From NCBI RefSeq assembly GCF_047872805.1, contig NZ_JBLQUK010000004.1, positions 124,001 to 188,000 of the forward strand: DNA of 64,000 bases, in the 5' to 3' direction. The DNA is from Erythrobacter sp047872805 (GTDB lineage Bacteria; Pseudomonadota; Alphaproteobacteria; Sphingomonadales; Sphingomonadaceae). Below the pieces are notes generated by a model. It made no database searches. It was not told where the DNA came from and saw only the letters and a program-made list of their open reading frames with translations. Shown in pieces: positions 52,532-61,565 of this stretch. The position numbers and the translations under genes were made by a program. Positions within the stretch are counted from its first letter, which is position 1; each line of letters opens with the position of its first letter.

Positions 52532-54178
52532 ATGTCCGAACGGGAATCGATGGAATGTGATGTCGTGATTGTAGGCGGCGGGCCGGCGGGCCTGTCGGCG
52601 GCGATCCGGCTGAAACAGATCAATGAAGAGCTTGAGGTCGTTGTCCTCGAAAAAGGCTCCGAAATCGGTGCGCATATTCTTTCGGGCGCGGTGGTCGATC
52701 CCAAGGCGCTGAGAGAGCTGTTCCCCGACTGGCGCGACATGGATTGCCCGATGGCGGAAACCCCGGTGACGGATAACTGGCACTGGGTGCTGTCCAAATC
52801 CGGCAAGACTTCGCTCCCGCATCTCATCATGCCGCCACTTATGAGCAACCACGGCTGTTACACCGGATCGCTCGGCAATCTCACCCGCTGGCTTGCCGAA
52901 CAGGCCGAAGCGCTGGGTGTGATGGTGTTCCCCGGCTTCCCCGCCAACGAAGTGATGTTCGGCGAAGACGGCAGGGTGCGCGGCGTCATCACGCAGGACA
53001 TGGGCATCGCCGCCGATGGTTCGCAAAAAGGTGATTTTCAGCCGGGCATGGAGATCGAGGCGAAATACACCCTGTTTGCCGAGGGCGCGCGCGGCTCGCT
53101 GACCAAACAGTTGAAGAAGCGTTTTGACCTTGAGGCGAATTGTCAGCCGCAGGTCTACGGCCTCGGCATCAAGGAATTGTGGGATATTGATCCGGCGAAG
53201 CACAAGCCGGGCCGCGTAATCCACACGCAGGGCTGGCCATTGAGCGAGAGCGGCACCTGGGGCGGCGGGTTCTTTTACCATCAGGCGAACAATCAGGTCG
53301 CGATCGGTTTTGTCACGGCGCTCGATTACAAGAACCCCTGGGTTTCGCCCTATCAGGAATTCCAGCGCTGGAAACAGCATCCGGAGATCCGCGCCTATCT
53401 CGAAGGCGGAACCCGTGTTGCATACGGCGCGCGCGTCATCAACGAAGGCGGCTGGCAGTCGGTGCCCAAGCTGGCGTTCCCGGGCGGCGCGCTGATCGGC
53501 TGCGCGGCGGGCTTCGTCAACGTTCCCCGGATCAAGGGCAGCCACACGGCGATGAAGAGCGGGATGCTCTGCGCAGAGGCGATTGCTGCTGAAATTGACG
53601 GCCACGATGGCCAGCCCGAACTGCAAGGGTATGAGCCCGCCGTGCGATCCAGCTGGATCGCGGATGAGCTGAAACTGGTTCAGAACGCCGAACCTGCTGT
53701 TGCGAAGTTTGGCGAGGATATTGGCGCGGCGATTGCCGGGGTCGATATGTGGATGCGGACGCTCAAAATCGGCCTGCCGATCAGCATGAAGCACCATGCC
53801 GACTACACCATGACCGGCCGCGCGGATCTGTATCCCAAGATTGACTATCCCAAGGCGGACGGCGTGATCAGCTTCGACCGGCTGACCAATGTCGCCTACA
53901 GCTTCACCAATCATGCCGAGGATCAGCCGTGTCACCTGCAACTGGGCGATGCCGAATTGCAAAAGGCGAGCGAGTACGACGTGTTCGGCGGCCCCTCCGC
54001 GCGCTATTGCCCGGCGGGCGTCTATGAGTGGATCGAGGAAGAGGGTAAGGAGCCGCGCTTCCAGATCAATTCGCAAAACTGCGTCCACTGCAAGACCTGC
54101 GACATCAAAGACCCCAACCAGAACATCAACTGGGTGACGCCGGAAGGCGGCGGCGGGCCGAATTATCCGAATATGTGA
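52532..54178 (+). CDS. Electron-transfer flavoprotein-ubiquinone oxidoreductase
   Basis: ETF-QO moves electrons from acyl-CoA dehydrogenases through ETF to ubiquinone. The 548-residue product has the FAD motif CDVVIVGGGPAGLSAAIRL, a ubiquinone-side amphipathic region, and a C-terminal 4Fe-4S site with cysteines in YCPAGVYEW and NCVHCKTCDIKDP. Length and domain order are standard. Divergent from the UDG-fold gene. Confidence 0.96.
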   Translation: MSERESMECDVVIVGGGPAGLSAAIRLKQINEELEVVVLEKGSEIGAHILSGAVVDPKALRELFPDWRDMDCPMAETPVTDNWHWVLSKSGKTSLPHLIMPPLMSNHGCYTGSLGNLTRWLAEQAEALGVMVFPGFPANEVMFGEDGRVRGVITQDMGIAADGSQKGDFQPGMEIEAKYTLFAEGARGSLTKQLKKRFDLEANCQPQVYGLGIKELWDIDPAKHKPGRVIHTQGWPLSESGTWGGGFFYHQANNQVAIGFVTALDYKNPWVSPYQEFQRWKQHPEIRAYLEGGTRVAYGARVINEGGWQSVPKLAFPGGALIGCAAGFVNVPRIKGSHTAMKSGMLCAEAIAAEIDGHDGQPELQGYEPAVRSSWIADELKLVQNAEPAVAKFGEDIGAAIAGVDMWMRTLKIGLPISMKHHADYTMTGRADLYPKIDYPKADGVISFDRLTNVAYSFTNHAEDQPCHLQLGDAELQKASEYDVFGGPSARYCPAGVYEWIEEEGKEPRFQINSQNCVHCKTCDIKDPNQNINWVTPEGGGGPNYPNM

Positions 54179-54191
54179 GGGGAGCAGTTGG

Positions 54192-54434
54192 ATGGCTAAG
54201 TTCGAAGCTTTGGCTGCATATTGCCGAGAACAGAGGCTTTCGGAATTTGAACTGCCTTTCCACAAGATTGAGGCGATCATCGGTAGCAAGCTTCCCGCAA
54301 GCGCCGCTCGACCTCAATACTGGGCAAATGTCGTTGACGGCACAGGTCCAGTCCGTTCAGCAATGAAGGGCACTCCCTATGAGACGTTCCTTGTTGAAGG
54401 GTCGAAGAGAGTCAGGTTCAAGCGCAAGTTCTAG
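54192..54434 (+). CDS. DUF7662-like small protein
   Basis: GGGGAGCAG upstream of ATG 54192 supports the start. The 80-residue product follows the pattern of the DUF7662 domain: KFEALAAYCREQRLSEFELP, HKIEAIIGSKLPASAARPQY, WANVVDGTG and a final VRFKRKF. Such proteins are found near restriction or mobile genes, but the function is unknown. It lies 13 bases after the ETF-QO stop. Confidence 0.7.
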   Translation: MAKFEALAAYCREQRLSEFELPFHKIEAIIGSKLPASAARPQYWANVVDGTGPVRSAMKGTPYETFLVEGSKRVRFKRKF

Positions 54435-54476
54435 TCTTCGGCGTTTGCGCGCTTCGAGCCAAGAGTTCTAGTTCAG

Positions 54477-55370
54477 ATGATCGAAACCGCCTACGCCAAG
54501 ATCAACCTCGCGCTGCATGTCCGCAGGCGGCTGGAGGACGGGTATCACGAGCTTGAGACCCTGTTCGCTTTCGTCGATGCGGGCGATGAGTTGACGGCGA
54601 AGCCCGCCACGCAGGACAGCCTGCATGTGGTGGGCGAGTTCTCGGGTTTGCTCGCCACCGGACTCCCCTCCCTTGGGGGAGGGGTTGGGGGTGGGGGCTC
54701 TGCCCCATCGACGGCGGAACCCCCATCCCCGGCCCTTCCCCAAGGGGAAGGGAGTGTGTTCGACAATCTGGTGGCCAAGGCCCTGAACGCCCTCCCGTGC
54801 CCGAAAGGGCTGGCGGTGACGCTGGAGAAGAACCTTCCCGTCGCGGCGGGCCTTGGCGGCGGGTCGGCGGATGCGGGGGCGGTGTTTCGGATTATCGAGG
54901 CGCTGCACGGTCTGCCCGATGACTGGCAGGCGCGGGCGGCCAAGCTTGGCGCGGATGTGCCCGCCTGCGTCCTTAGCCGCACCCATATCGGCCTTGGCAC
55001 CGGCACCGAGCAGGAGAGCGTCGAGGACGACCTTGCCGGCACCCCCGTCCTGCTGGTCAACCCGCGCGTGCCGCTTTCGACGGGCCCGGTGTTCGCGGCG
55101 TGGGACATGCAAGATCGCGGGCCGCTTCCCAAAGGCCCTGCCAGTTGGATCGCGCGGGAAGGGCGCAATGACCTAGAAGCCCCCGCCATATCGCTGTGCC
55201 CGGTGATCGCCGATGTGCTCGCGGCGTTGCAGGCCACCGCTCCATGGCTTGCCCGGATGTCCGGATCAGGCGCGACCTGTTTTGCGCTCTATGACACCCC
55301 CGAAGCCCGCGATGCGGCGGCTGATACAATGCCGCGCGAATGGTGGACAATGGCGGGGCGACTGCGGTGA
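54477..55370 (+). CDS. ispE: IspE, CDP-ME kinase, with palindromic insertion
   Basis: IspE phosphorylates 4-(cytidine-5'-diphospho)-2-C-methyl-D-erythritol in the MEP isoprenoid pathway. The 297-residue product has the GHMP start AYAKINLALHVRRRLEDGYH and the ATP loop PVAAGLGGGSADAGAVFRII. The C-terminal ARMSGSGATCFALYDT is typical. Between ATGLP (about residue 62) and VFDNLVAKAL lies a Gly/Pro-rich stretch of about 31 residues encoded by a palindromic DNA element; other IspE proteins have only a short turn there. It remains in frame, so the enzyme is probably functional. Confidence 0.93.
   Translation: MIETAYAKINLALHVRRRLEDGYHELETLFAFVDAGDELTAKPATQDSLHVVGEFSGLLATGLPSLGGGVGGGGSAPSTAEPPSPALPQGEGSVFDNLVAKALNALPCPKGLAVTLEKNLPVAAGLGGGSADAGAVFRIIEALHGLPDDWQARAAKLGADVPACVLSRTHIGLGTGTEQESVEDDLAGTPVLLVNPRVPLSTGPVFAAWDMQDRGPLPKGPASWIAREGRNDLEAPAISLCPVIADVLAALQATAPWLARMSGSGATCFALYDTPEARDAAADTMPREWWTMAGRLR
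54663..54754. repeat. Palindromic element inserted in ispE
   Basis: The 92 bases begin CTCCCCTCCCTTGGGGGAG and end CCCCAAGGGGAAGGGAG. The two halves are imperfect inverted repeats (GGGGTTGGGGGTGGGGG against CCCCCATCCCCGGCCC). It resembles the G/C-run doublets widespread in proteobacterial intergenic DNA, but here it is inside a gene. Confidence 0.78.
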
Positions 55371-56083
55371 CCGCTCCCTTTCACCAGATTGGTGCGTTCA
55401 CCCCCGGAGGTATCGTCTGCGTTGCCGATCATGCCAGCAATCACGTGCCCGGCGACATCCAACTCGGCATCGCACCGGAATTGCTGGATCAGCACATCGC
55501 CGTCGATATCGGGGTGGACGGGATCGCCACTCGCATGGCGCATCGCCATGGCATCCCGGCGCATCTGGCGCGGGTTAGCAGATTGGTGGTCGATCTCCAC
55601 CGCGAGGAGGATCACGCAGGCGTCGTTCCCAGCAGCAGCGATGGTCACCTGATCCCCGGCAATATCGGTGCCGACATCGAAATGCGGCTAGACCGGTTTC
55701 ATCGGCCCTATCACCAAGCGCTGGAGCAATGGCTCGAAGCGCATCAGCCGAAACTGATCATCTCGCTCCACAGTTTCACCCCACAGCTTCAATCGAGCGA
55801 TCAGGAGCGCCCGTGGCAAGTCGCCTTGCTCTATAATCAGGATGACCGCTCCGCGCGCCATGCGATCCGACTGTTTGCCGAGCAAGGACTCAATGTCGGC
55901 GATAACGAACCCTATTCGGGGCGCGAACTCAATGCGACGATGAACCGCCACGCCGAAGCGCATGGGCGGCCCTATTGCGCAATCGAAGTGCGGCAGGACC
56001 TGATTTCGACCCGCGCCGATCAGTCGCGCTGGGCGGCATTGATCGCCGATGTCGCCGGAAGGGTTGCGCTCGCGCTCGAGTGA
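55367..56083 (+). CDS. N-formylglutamate amidohydrolase family protein
   Basis: The GTG at 55367 overlaps the ispE stop (GTGA); ATG 55340, 27 bases upstream, is also possible. The 238-residue product has the family motifs VCVADHASNHVPGDI, RVSRLVVDLHREEDH and PKLIISLHSFTP and an EVRQDLI near the C-terminus. It resembles enzymes of histidine breakdown (HutG-like) but is not in a hut cluster, so another amide substrate is possible. Confidence 0.85.
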   Translation: MTAPFHQIGAFTPGGIVCVADHASNHVPGDIQLGIAPELLDQHIAVDIGVDGIATRMAHRHGIPAHLARVSRLVVDLHREEDHAGVVPSSSDGHLIPGNIGADIEMRLDRFHRPYHQALEQWLEAHQPKLIISLHSFTPQLQSSDQERPWQVALLYNQDDRSARHAIRLFAEQGLNVGDNEPYSGRELNATMNRHAEAHGRPYCAIEVRQDLISTRADQSRWAALIADVAGRVALALE

Positions 56084-56124
56084 AGGCAGTGCCGTTTCGC
56101 GAAATCCAAGCTACGGGAAACAAA

Positions 56125-57840
56125 ATGTCGTTCGACAAGTCCAGATTGCCAAGTCGCCACGTCTCGGTCGGGCCGGAGCGCGCGCCGCACCGTTCCTATT
56201 ATTACGCAATGGGGATGACCGAGGAGGAAATCGCCGCGCCTTTCGTGGGCGTGGTCAGCGCCGGTAACGATTCCGCGCCCTGCAACACCACTTTGAACGC
56301 GCAGGCCGACATCTGCCGTGAAGGGGTAATCGCCGGGGGCGGGACTCCGCGCCGTTTCAACACCATCACCGTCACCGATGGCATCGCGATGGGGCATCAG
56401 GGCATGAAAAGCTCGCTCGTCAGCCGCGAGGTGATCGCGGATTCGGTTGAGCTATCGGTCCGCGGGCATTGTTATGACGCGCTGGTTGGCTTTGCGGGCT
56501 GCGACAAGAGCCTGCCGGGCATGATGATGGCGATGCTGCGGCTGAATGTGCCGTCGATCTTTGTCTACGGCGGTTCGATCCTGCCAGGGACGCATCACGG
56601 AAAGGACGTGACGGTCGTTGATGTTTTCGAGGCAGTGGGTCAACACGCCGCCGGAAATTGCCCGCTTGCCGAATTGATCGCGCTCGAGAAGGTCGCCTGC
56701 CCAGGTCACGGCGCATGCGGCGGGCAGTTCACCGCTAACACCATGGCATGTGTGGGTGAGGCAATCGGATTATCTTTACCAAACAGTAATATGGCACCTG
56801 CTCCTTACACATCGCGTGAAGAAATTGCGCGTGCGGCGGGCGCGCAGGTTATGGTGCTTTTGCAAAACAACCTGCGCCCGCGCGACATCTGCACCCGCGC
56901 CGCATTTGAAAACGCCGCGCGCGTGGTGGCCGCAACCGGCGGTTCGACCAATGCTGCGCTGCATCTGCCCGCGATGGCGAGTGAATGCGGGATCGATTTC
57001 GATCTGTTTGACGTAGCCGAGATATTCAAATCAACACCTTACATCGCAGACCTCAAGCCCGGCGGTAAGTATGTTGCCAAGGACATGCATGACGCAGGCG
57101 GAGTCTATATGGCGATGAAGACGCTGCTCGATGGCGGCTTCCTTGATCCCGAACCGATCACAGTGACGGGCAAGACGCTTGGCGAGAATATCGAAGAGAT
57201 CACCTGGAACCCCGATCAAAAGGTGTTTTACGACGTGAAGAGCCCGATCACTCCCACAGGCGGTGTCGTGGGCCTGAAAGGCTCGCTTGCCCCCGAAGGT
57301 GCGATCGTCAAGGTTGCGGGTATGGCGCGGTTGCAATTTTCCGGCCCAGCGCGGGTGTTTGACTGTGAGGAAGACGCCTTTGCCGCGGTCGAGCAGCGCG
57401 ACATTGCTGATGGCTGCGTGATCGTGATCCGTTACGAAGGGCCCAAGGGCGGCCCCGGAATGCGCGAAATGCTCTCCACCACCGCCGCGCTCTATGGACA
57501 GGGCATGGGCGAGAAAGTCGCCCTGATCACCGACGGGCGGTTCTCCGGTGCAACGCGGGGTTTCTGCATCGGCCATGTTGGCCCAGAAGCAGCGGATGGC
57601 GGACCGATCGCCTTGGTTGAAGATGGCGACATGATCCATATCGACGCCAGCGCAGGGACAATCGAGCTCGATGTCGCAGATGATGTGCTGGCCCAGCGCA
57701 AGCAGGCATGGACCCCGCGCACCAATGACTATCAATCGGGCGCTTTGTGGCGCTATTCCCAGACGGTCGGGTCGGCAAAGCATGGCGCTTTGACCCATCC
57801 GGGTGCGAAAGCGGAAACGCATGTCTTCGCGGATATCTAG
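56125..57840 (+). CDS. ilvD: IlvD, dihydroxy-acid dehydratase
   Basis: IlvD makes 2-keto acids in branched-chain amino-acid and pantothenate synthesis. From ATG 56125 the 571-residue product has SAGNDSAPCNTTLN (cluster Cys), GFAGCDKSLPGMMMAML and GHGACGGQFTANTMACVGE, the three cysteine regions of an iron-sulfur IlvD/Edd enzyme. The C-terminal TDGRFSGATRGFCIGHVGPEA holds the catalytic region. The longer frame to 55975 has no family similarity. Confidence 0.96.
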   Translation: MSFDKSRLPSRHVSVGPERAPHRSYYYAMGMTEEEIAAPFVGVVSAGNDSAPCNTTLNAQADICREGVIAGGGTPRRFNTITVTDGIAMGHQGMKSSLVSREVIADSVELSVRGHCYDALVGFAGCDKSLPGMMMAMLRLNVPSIFVYGGSILPGTHHGKDVTVVDVFEAVGQHAAGNCPLAELIALEKVACPGHGACGGQFTANTMACVGEAIGLSLPNSNMAPAPYTSREEIARAAGAQVMVLLQNNLRPRDICTRAAFENAARVVAATGGSTNAALHLPAMASECGIDFDLFDVAEIFKSTPYIADLKPGGKYVAKDMHDAGGVYMAMKTLLDGGFLDPEPITVTGKTLGENIEEITWNPDQKVFYDVKSPITPTGGVVGLKGSLAPEGAIVKVAGMARLQFSGPARVFDCEEDAFAAVEQRDIADGCVIVIRYEGPKGGPGMREMLSTTAALYGQGMGEKVALITDGRFSGATRGFCIGHVGPEAADGGPIALVEDGDMIHIDASAGTIELDVADDVLAQRKQAWTPRTNDYQSGALWRYSQTVGSAKHGALTHPGAKAETHVFADI

Positions 57841-58183
57841 CTTTGCGGCCATCACCTGCGCGCTGACCGCTTGCGGCAGCGGCGAATCGCCAGCGCCCGA
57901 GGGCGCAGCGGTGGACTGCGCGATTGGGCCGGGTTCGGAATATGCCGAGGTCTGCACGCTGGAGCGCGTTTCGGCAGAGCTGTTCGTAATCCACCATCCC
58001 GATGGGGGTTTCCGCCGCTTTCGGATCGGCAGTGATCCGGCAGCGCGTATCGCGGTGGCCGATGGGGCGCAGCCGGTGGTCAATGAAACGCTGAATGAGG
58101 CAAAAGGAACGCTCGAATTCAGCCTTGGCGTTGATCGTTATCGTATCAGGGCGGACTTGATTGCCAATGTTCCTGATGAGTGA
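57821..58183 (+). CDS. Hypothetical lipoprotein
   Basis: ATG 57821 lies inside the ilvD 3' end (20-base overlap). The 120-residue product has a lipoprotein signal with lipobox LTAC (Cys18), then an acidic beta-rich domain with AVDCAIGPGSEYAEVCTLER (two cysteines) and FVIHHPDGGFRRFRIG. It is typical of small sphingomonad lipoproteins; the family is not named by me. Its stop overlaps the nnr start. Confidence 0.78.
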   Translation: MSSRISSFAAITCALTACGSGESPAPEGAAVDCAIGPGSEYAEVCTLERVSAELFVIHHPDGGFRRFRIGSDPAARIAVADGAQPVVNETLNEAKGTLEFSLGVDRYRIRADLIANVPDE

Positions 58184-59567
58184 TTGCCAGATCTTGACTG
58201 CAGCGCAAATGCGCAGCGCCGAACAGGCTTTGTTCGATGCCGGAACCAATGTCTTTGAATTGATGCAAACTGCTGCGGTTGGGGCGGCAGAGTGGATCCG
58301 AAGGGTGGCCGCGGGCAGGCCTGTCACGGTGCTGTGCGGACCGGGGAACAATGGCGGCGACGGTTATGTGATTGCTCACATTTTACGCAAGGCCGGCAAT
58401 AATGTGCAGGTGGTCGCGCCTGTTTTTCCGGCAACCGATGCAGCGCAGCAGGCCTGCGCTTTGTGGGGCGCGCCAGTGCAAACATCTGGACGCGGGGTCA
58501 AGGGCGATGTGCTGGTTGATTGCCTGTTTGGTTCGGGGCTCTCGCGCCCGCTCAGCGCCGAACACGCTCTGCTGCTGCGCGATCTTGCCGCGCGACACCG
58601 ACTGGTCATTGCGATCGATGTGCCGTCCGGGATTGCCAGCGACACGGGCGCGCTGCTCAATGAAAAACTGCCGCGTTTTGATCTGACTTTGGCGCTGGGG
58701 GCTTGGAAATTCGCGCATTGGTCGCTGCCGGGGCGGGCTTTGATGGGGACATTGAAACTGGTGCCGATTGGCGTTGGTTCGGTGACGGGGGCCGCGCAGC
58801 TTGTTCACAAACCCCTGCTTAATGTGCCCGCGCTGGACGCGCACAAATATCGCCGCGGGCTTGCCGCGATTGTTGGCGGCGCGTTGCCCGGCGCGGGAGA
58901 GCTGGCATCAGAGGCGGCGATGCGCGGCGGGGCGGGATATGTGAAGCTGCTGCGCGATGCACCATCGGTAGGGACTGATCCTGGTTTGGTAATCGACCAA
59001 TCCCCGATTGGCGATGCGCTGGCAGACGAGCGGATCAATGCCCTGTTGATCGGACCGGGTCTCGGCCGGGGCAGCGATGCGGCGGCGCGCCTGGCAAAGG
59101 CATTGGCGGCGAACCGGCCCACCGTGCTAGATGCCGATGCGCTGATGTTGCTCACCCCGGACATGCTACCGGATAATCTGCCGGTGCTGGCCACGCCGCA
59201 TGACGGTGAATTGGAAAGCCTGTGCCGCAGTTTTTCTGTGATCGCCGAAACGCGCCGCGACCGCGCGGTCGCATTGGCTAGGATCAGCAAGATGGTCGTC
59301 CTCGCCAAAGGAGCAGACAGCGTGATTGCCGCGCCCGATGGGCGGGTGGCAATCGTACCGCCCGCACCTAGCTGGCTCTCCATTGCGGGCACGGGCGATG
59401 TTCTGGCCGGGATTGCAGTGAGCCGCCTTGCCGGTGGGAACGATCCCTTTGCTGCTGCCTGCGAAGCGGTCTGGCTGCACGGCGAAGCGGCCCGCATATG
59501 CGGAGCGGCCTTCACTCCGCTCGAACTGGCGCATACTGTGCCTGCGGCGCTTGCGCGGTGCCTGTAA
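58176..59567 (+). CDS. nnr: Nnr, bifunctional NAD(P)H-hydrate epimerase/dehydratase
   Basis: The enzyme repairs hydrated NADH and NADPH. The N-terminal YjeF epimerase half has VLCGPGNNGGDGYVIAHIL and IAIDVPSGIASDTGALL. The C-terminal ADP-dependent dehydratase half has LLIGPGLGRGSDAAARL, TPHDGELESLCRSF and SIAGTGDVLAGIAVSRL. ATG 58176 was chosen (463 residues); ATG 58167 and TTG 58161 are in frame. It overlaps both neighbours, so translation is coupled. Confidence 0.93.
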   Translation: MSDCQILTAAQMRSAEQALFDAGTNVFELMQTAAVGAAEWIRRVAAGRPVTVLCGPGNNGGDGYVIAHILRKAGNNVQVVAPVFPATDAAQQACALWGAPVQTSGRGVKGDVLVDCLFGSGLSRPLSAEHALLLRDLAARHRLVIAIDVPSGIASDTGALLNEKLPRFDLTLALGAWKFAHWSLPGRALMGTLKLVPIGVGSVTGAAQLVHKPLLNVPALDAHKYRRGLAAIVGGALPGAGELASEAAMRGGAGYVKLLRDAPSVGTDPGLVIDQSPIGDALADERINALLIGPGLGRGSDAAARLAKALAANRPTVLDADALMLLTPDMLPDNLPVLATPHDGELESLCRSFSVIAETRRDRAVALARISKMVVLAKGADSVIAAPDGRVAIVPPAPSWLSIAGTGDVLAGIAVSRLAGGNDPFAAACEAVWLHGEAARICGAAFTPLELAHTVPAALARCL

Positions 59568-60775
59568 TGGACATTGCCGATGAGATAATTCGCCTCGCGG
59601 CCAAAGGCGACGGGGTTTCCGAAAAGGGCAAACATTATGCCGGAACCGTTCCCGGCGATCGCATAGCGGAAGACGGTGAGATCCTGCGCGGTGCCCATCA
59701 TATTGAACCCACTTGCAGGCATTTTGAAGCTTGTGGAGGGTGCCAGCTGCAACATGCCGATGACGAAGTGCTTCGCATTTTCGTGCGCAGCCGGGTCATC
59801 AACGCCGCTGCTGGTCAGGGAATTGCGATTGGCGAAGTGCTGGATGAACATCTATCCCCGCCGCAATCGCGCCGCCGCACGGTGCTGCACGCCCTGCGAA
59901 CGCAGCGCGGTGCGGTTCTGGGCTTCCGCGAGGAAGGGGCGCACCGTATCGTCGATCTTGCTGAATGTGCGGTCCTGCGCCCCGAACTGGCGCAGCTGAT
60001 CGCCCCGCTCCGCGCCTTTGTGGCAGCACACGGACCGCGTGGAAATGTCGATATTTCAATGTCGTTGGCCGATCAGGGGATTGATCTGGGGCTGACCCAT
60101 TTCCCACTCGAAGGGCTGCCAGCGACCGAGGCCGCGCTTGATTTTGCGCGGGAACATGGTCTGGCGCGTATGACCATCGATCAGGGATACGGGGCAGAGA
60201 CCTTGTGGGAGCCTGAACCCGCGACGATCAAGCTTTCCGGTCGGCGGGTTACGCTGCCAGCGGGCGCATTTCTGCAAGCGACCGAAGACGCCGAGTCAGT
60301 GATGCTGCGCGATTCAATAGGCTGGCTGGAAGAGGCACAAGCGGTCGCGGACCTGTTTTCTGGCCTCGGCACCTTTGCCTTTGCATTGGCTGCGAGCGGA
60401 CCTGATGGGCGCAGGGTTCTGGCCGCCGAAGCCGATCAGGCGGCATATCTTGCGTGCAAGGCTGCAGGTGCGCATTCGGGCGGAAAGGTTCATGCGTTGC
60501 ACCGCGATCTGTTCCGCAATCCCCTGCAACCGAATGAATTGAACCGTTTTGATGCGGTGCTGCTCGACCCTCCGCGCGCCGGGGCAAGGGCGCAGATTGC
60601 CGAAATTGCCGCGAGCGAGCTTCGGCGTGTCGTCTATGTCAGCTGCAATCCGTCAAGCTGGGCGCGCGATGGAGCAGTGCTGACAGAGGCGGGGTTCAAG
60701 CTGACCCATTTGCGCCCTGTGGGACAGTTTCGCTGGTCCACCCATGTCGAACTGGTGAGCCTATTCGCGCGATAG
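59567..60775 (+). CDS. RNA methyltransferase (RlmD/TrmA-like, m5U)
   Basis: The ATG shares its A with the nnr stop (TAATG). The 402-residue product has an N-terminal CRHFEACGGCQLQHAD (four-cysteine iron-sulfur-type region), a class I SAM fold with VADLFSGLGTFAFALA, and VLLDPPRAGARAQIAEI. YVSCNPSSWARD holds the catalytic Cys of the m5U RNA methyltransferases. It modifies 23S rRNA or tRNA; which site is unknown. Confidence 0.9.
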   Translation: MDIADEIIRLAAKGDGVSEKGKHYAGTVPGDRIAEDGEILRGAHHIEPTCRHFEACGGCQLQHADDEVLRIFVRSRVINAAAGQGIAIGEVLDEHLSPPQSRRRTVLHALRTQRGAVLGFREEGAHRIVDLAECAVLRPELAQLIAPLRAFVAAHGPRGNVDISMSLADQGIDLGLTHFPLEGLPATEAALDFAREHGLARMTIDQGYGAETLWEPEPATIKLSGRRVTLPAGAFLQATEDAESVMLRDSIGWLEEAQAVADLFSGLGTFAFALAASGPDGRRVLAAEADQAAYLACKAAGAHSGGKVHALHRDLFRNPLQPNELNRFDAVLLDPPRAGARAQIAEIAASELRRVVYVSCNPSSWARDGAVLTEAGFKLTHLRPVGQFRWSTHVELVSLFAR

Positions 60776-60776
60776 A

Positions 60777-61565
60777 TTAGCTTCGCAAACAGCCGAGCAC
60801 CTGCGCGGTGAGCCAATCCTGATGTTCTGGCAGCACATAGGAATGCCCTGCATTCGGGCAGCGCGCGATGCGAGGGTCGAGCCTATCCCACACGCTTTCG
60901 AACAATTGTGCGGTGCGATCCTGGTCCGCGAGCAGGAACTGAACCTTGCCGTCGAACCGCTCCAGCCCATCGCGCATTTCCTGCGCCAATCCCGAAGGCG
61001 CTGGGGCAGGACGCAGCGATGCAATCACCCCTCGGGCAAGCTTGCCAAGGTCAACTCCGCCGCGCAGCAGGCGCACAATCTCGCGGGGGTTTTTGAGCTT
61101 TTCGGTGTAGCGCGAACGGATTGCCGCAGGGGCATGGACAGTTTCGCCTTCACTCTGTTCGTCGCCGTCAATCGTCCAGGGGTTCGAAAGAATCAGACCG
61201 TCAAACCCTTCCCCGGCGTTCAACATCAAGGCTGATGCGGCATCGCAATTGCCCAAAGCGAACAGTCGTTCGACTTGCGGGGCCATTGCGCCAAAGGCCT
61301 CGCGGGCCGCGCGGATGTCTCCAGCGCTGGATCGGAATCCGCGATTTTCGCCTTCGCTCTCGCCAATGCCGCGCCGGTCAAATCGGAAGACGGGAAATCC
61401 GGCGCGGGCTATGCGCGCGGCGAGCAGCGATTGGCCAGAAAAGGCACCTGAGCGAATTTCATTGCCGCCGCTTACAATCAGCAGTCCGGCCGTGCCCGGG
61501 GCGGTGTCCAGTGTTCCGGCAAGTTTGAGGCTGCCGCAGCCGAATTGCAGGTGCAGGCGGCTCAT
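60777..61565 (-). CDS. Exosortase A-associated hydrolase 1
   Basis: The 262-residue alpha/beta hydrolase has GLLIVSGGNEIRSGAFSGQS, FPVFRFDRRGIGESEGENRG and the nucleophile elbow ALGNCDAASALML with Cys in place of Ser, as in the exosortase A system hydrolase 1 family (TIGR03100-like). A catalytic His is in CPNAGHSYVLPEHQDW. These proteins accompany exosortase A and exopolysaccharide loci; the substrate is unknown. Overlaps hydrolase 2 by 4 bases. Confidence 0.85.
   Translation of the reverse strand: MSRLHLQFGCGSLKLAGTLDTAPGTAGLLIVSGGNEIRSGAFSGQSLLAARIARAGFPVFRFDRRGIGESEGENRGFRSSAGDIRAAREAFGAMAPQVERLFALGNCDAASALMLNAGEGFDGLILSNPWTIDGDEQSEGETVHAPAAIRSRYTEKLKNPREIVRLLRGGVDLGKLARGVIASLRPAPAPSGLAQEMRDGLERFDGKVQFLLADQDRTAQLFESVWDRLDPRIARCPNAGHSYVLPEHQDWLTAQVLGCLRS

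Noticed and set aside
52424..54289. Minus-strand open frame of about 620 codons across the ETF-QO gene
   Set aside because: It is a codon-bias shadow: no ribosome-binding site, no family, and the opposite strand encodes a complete ETF-QO.
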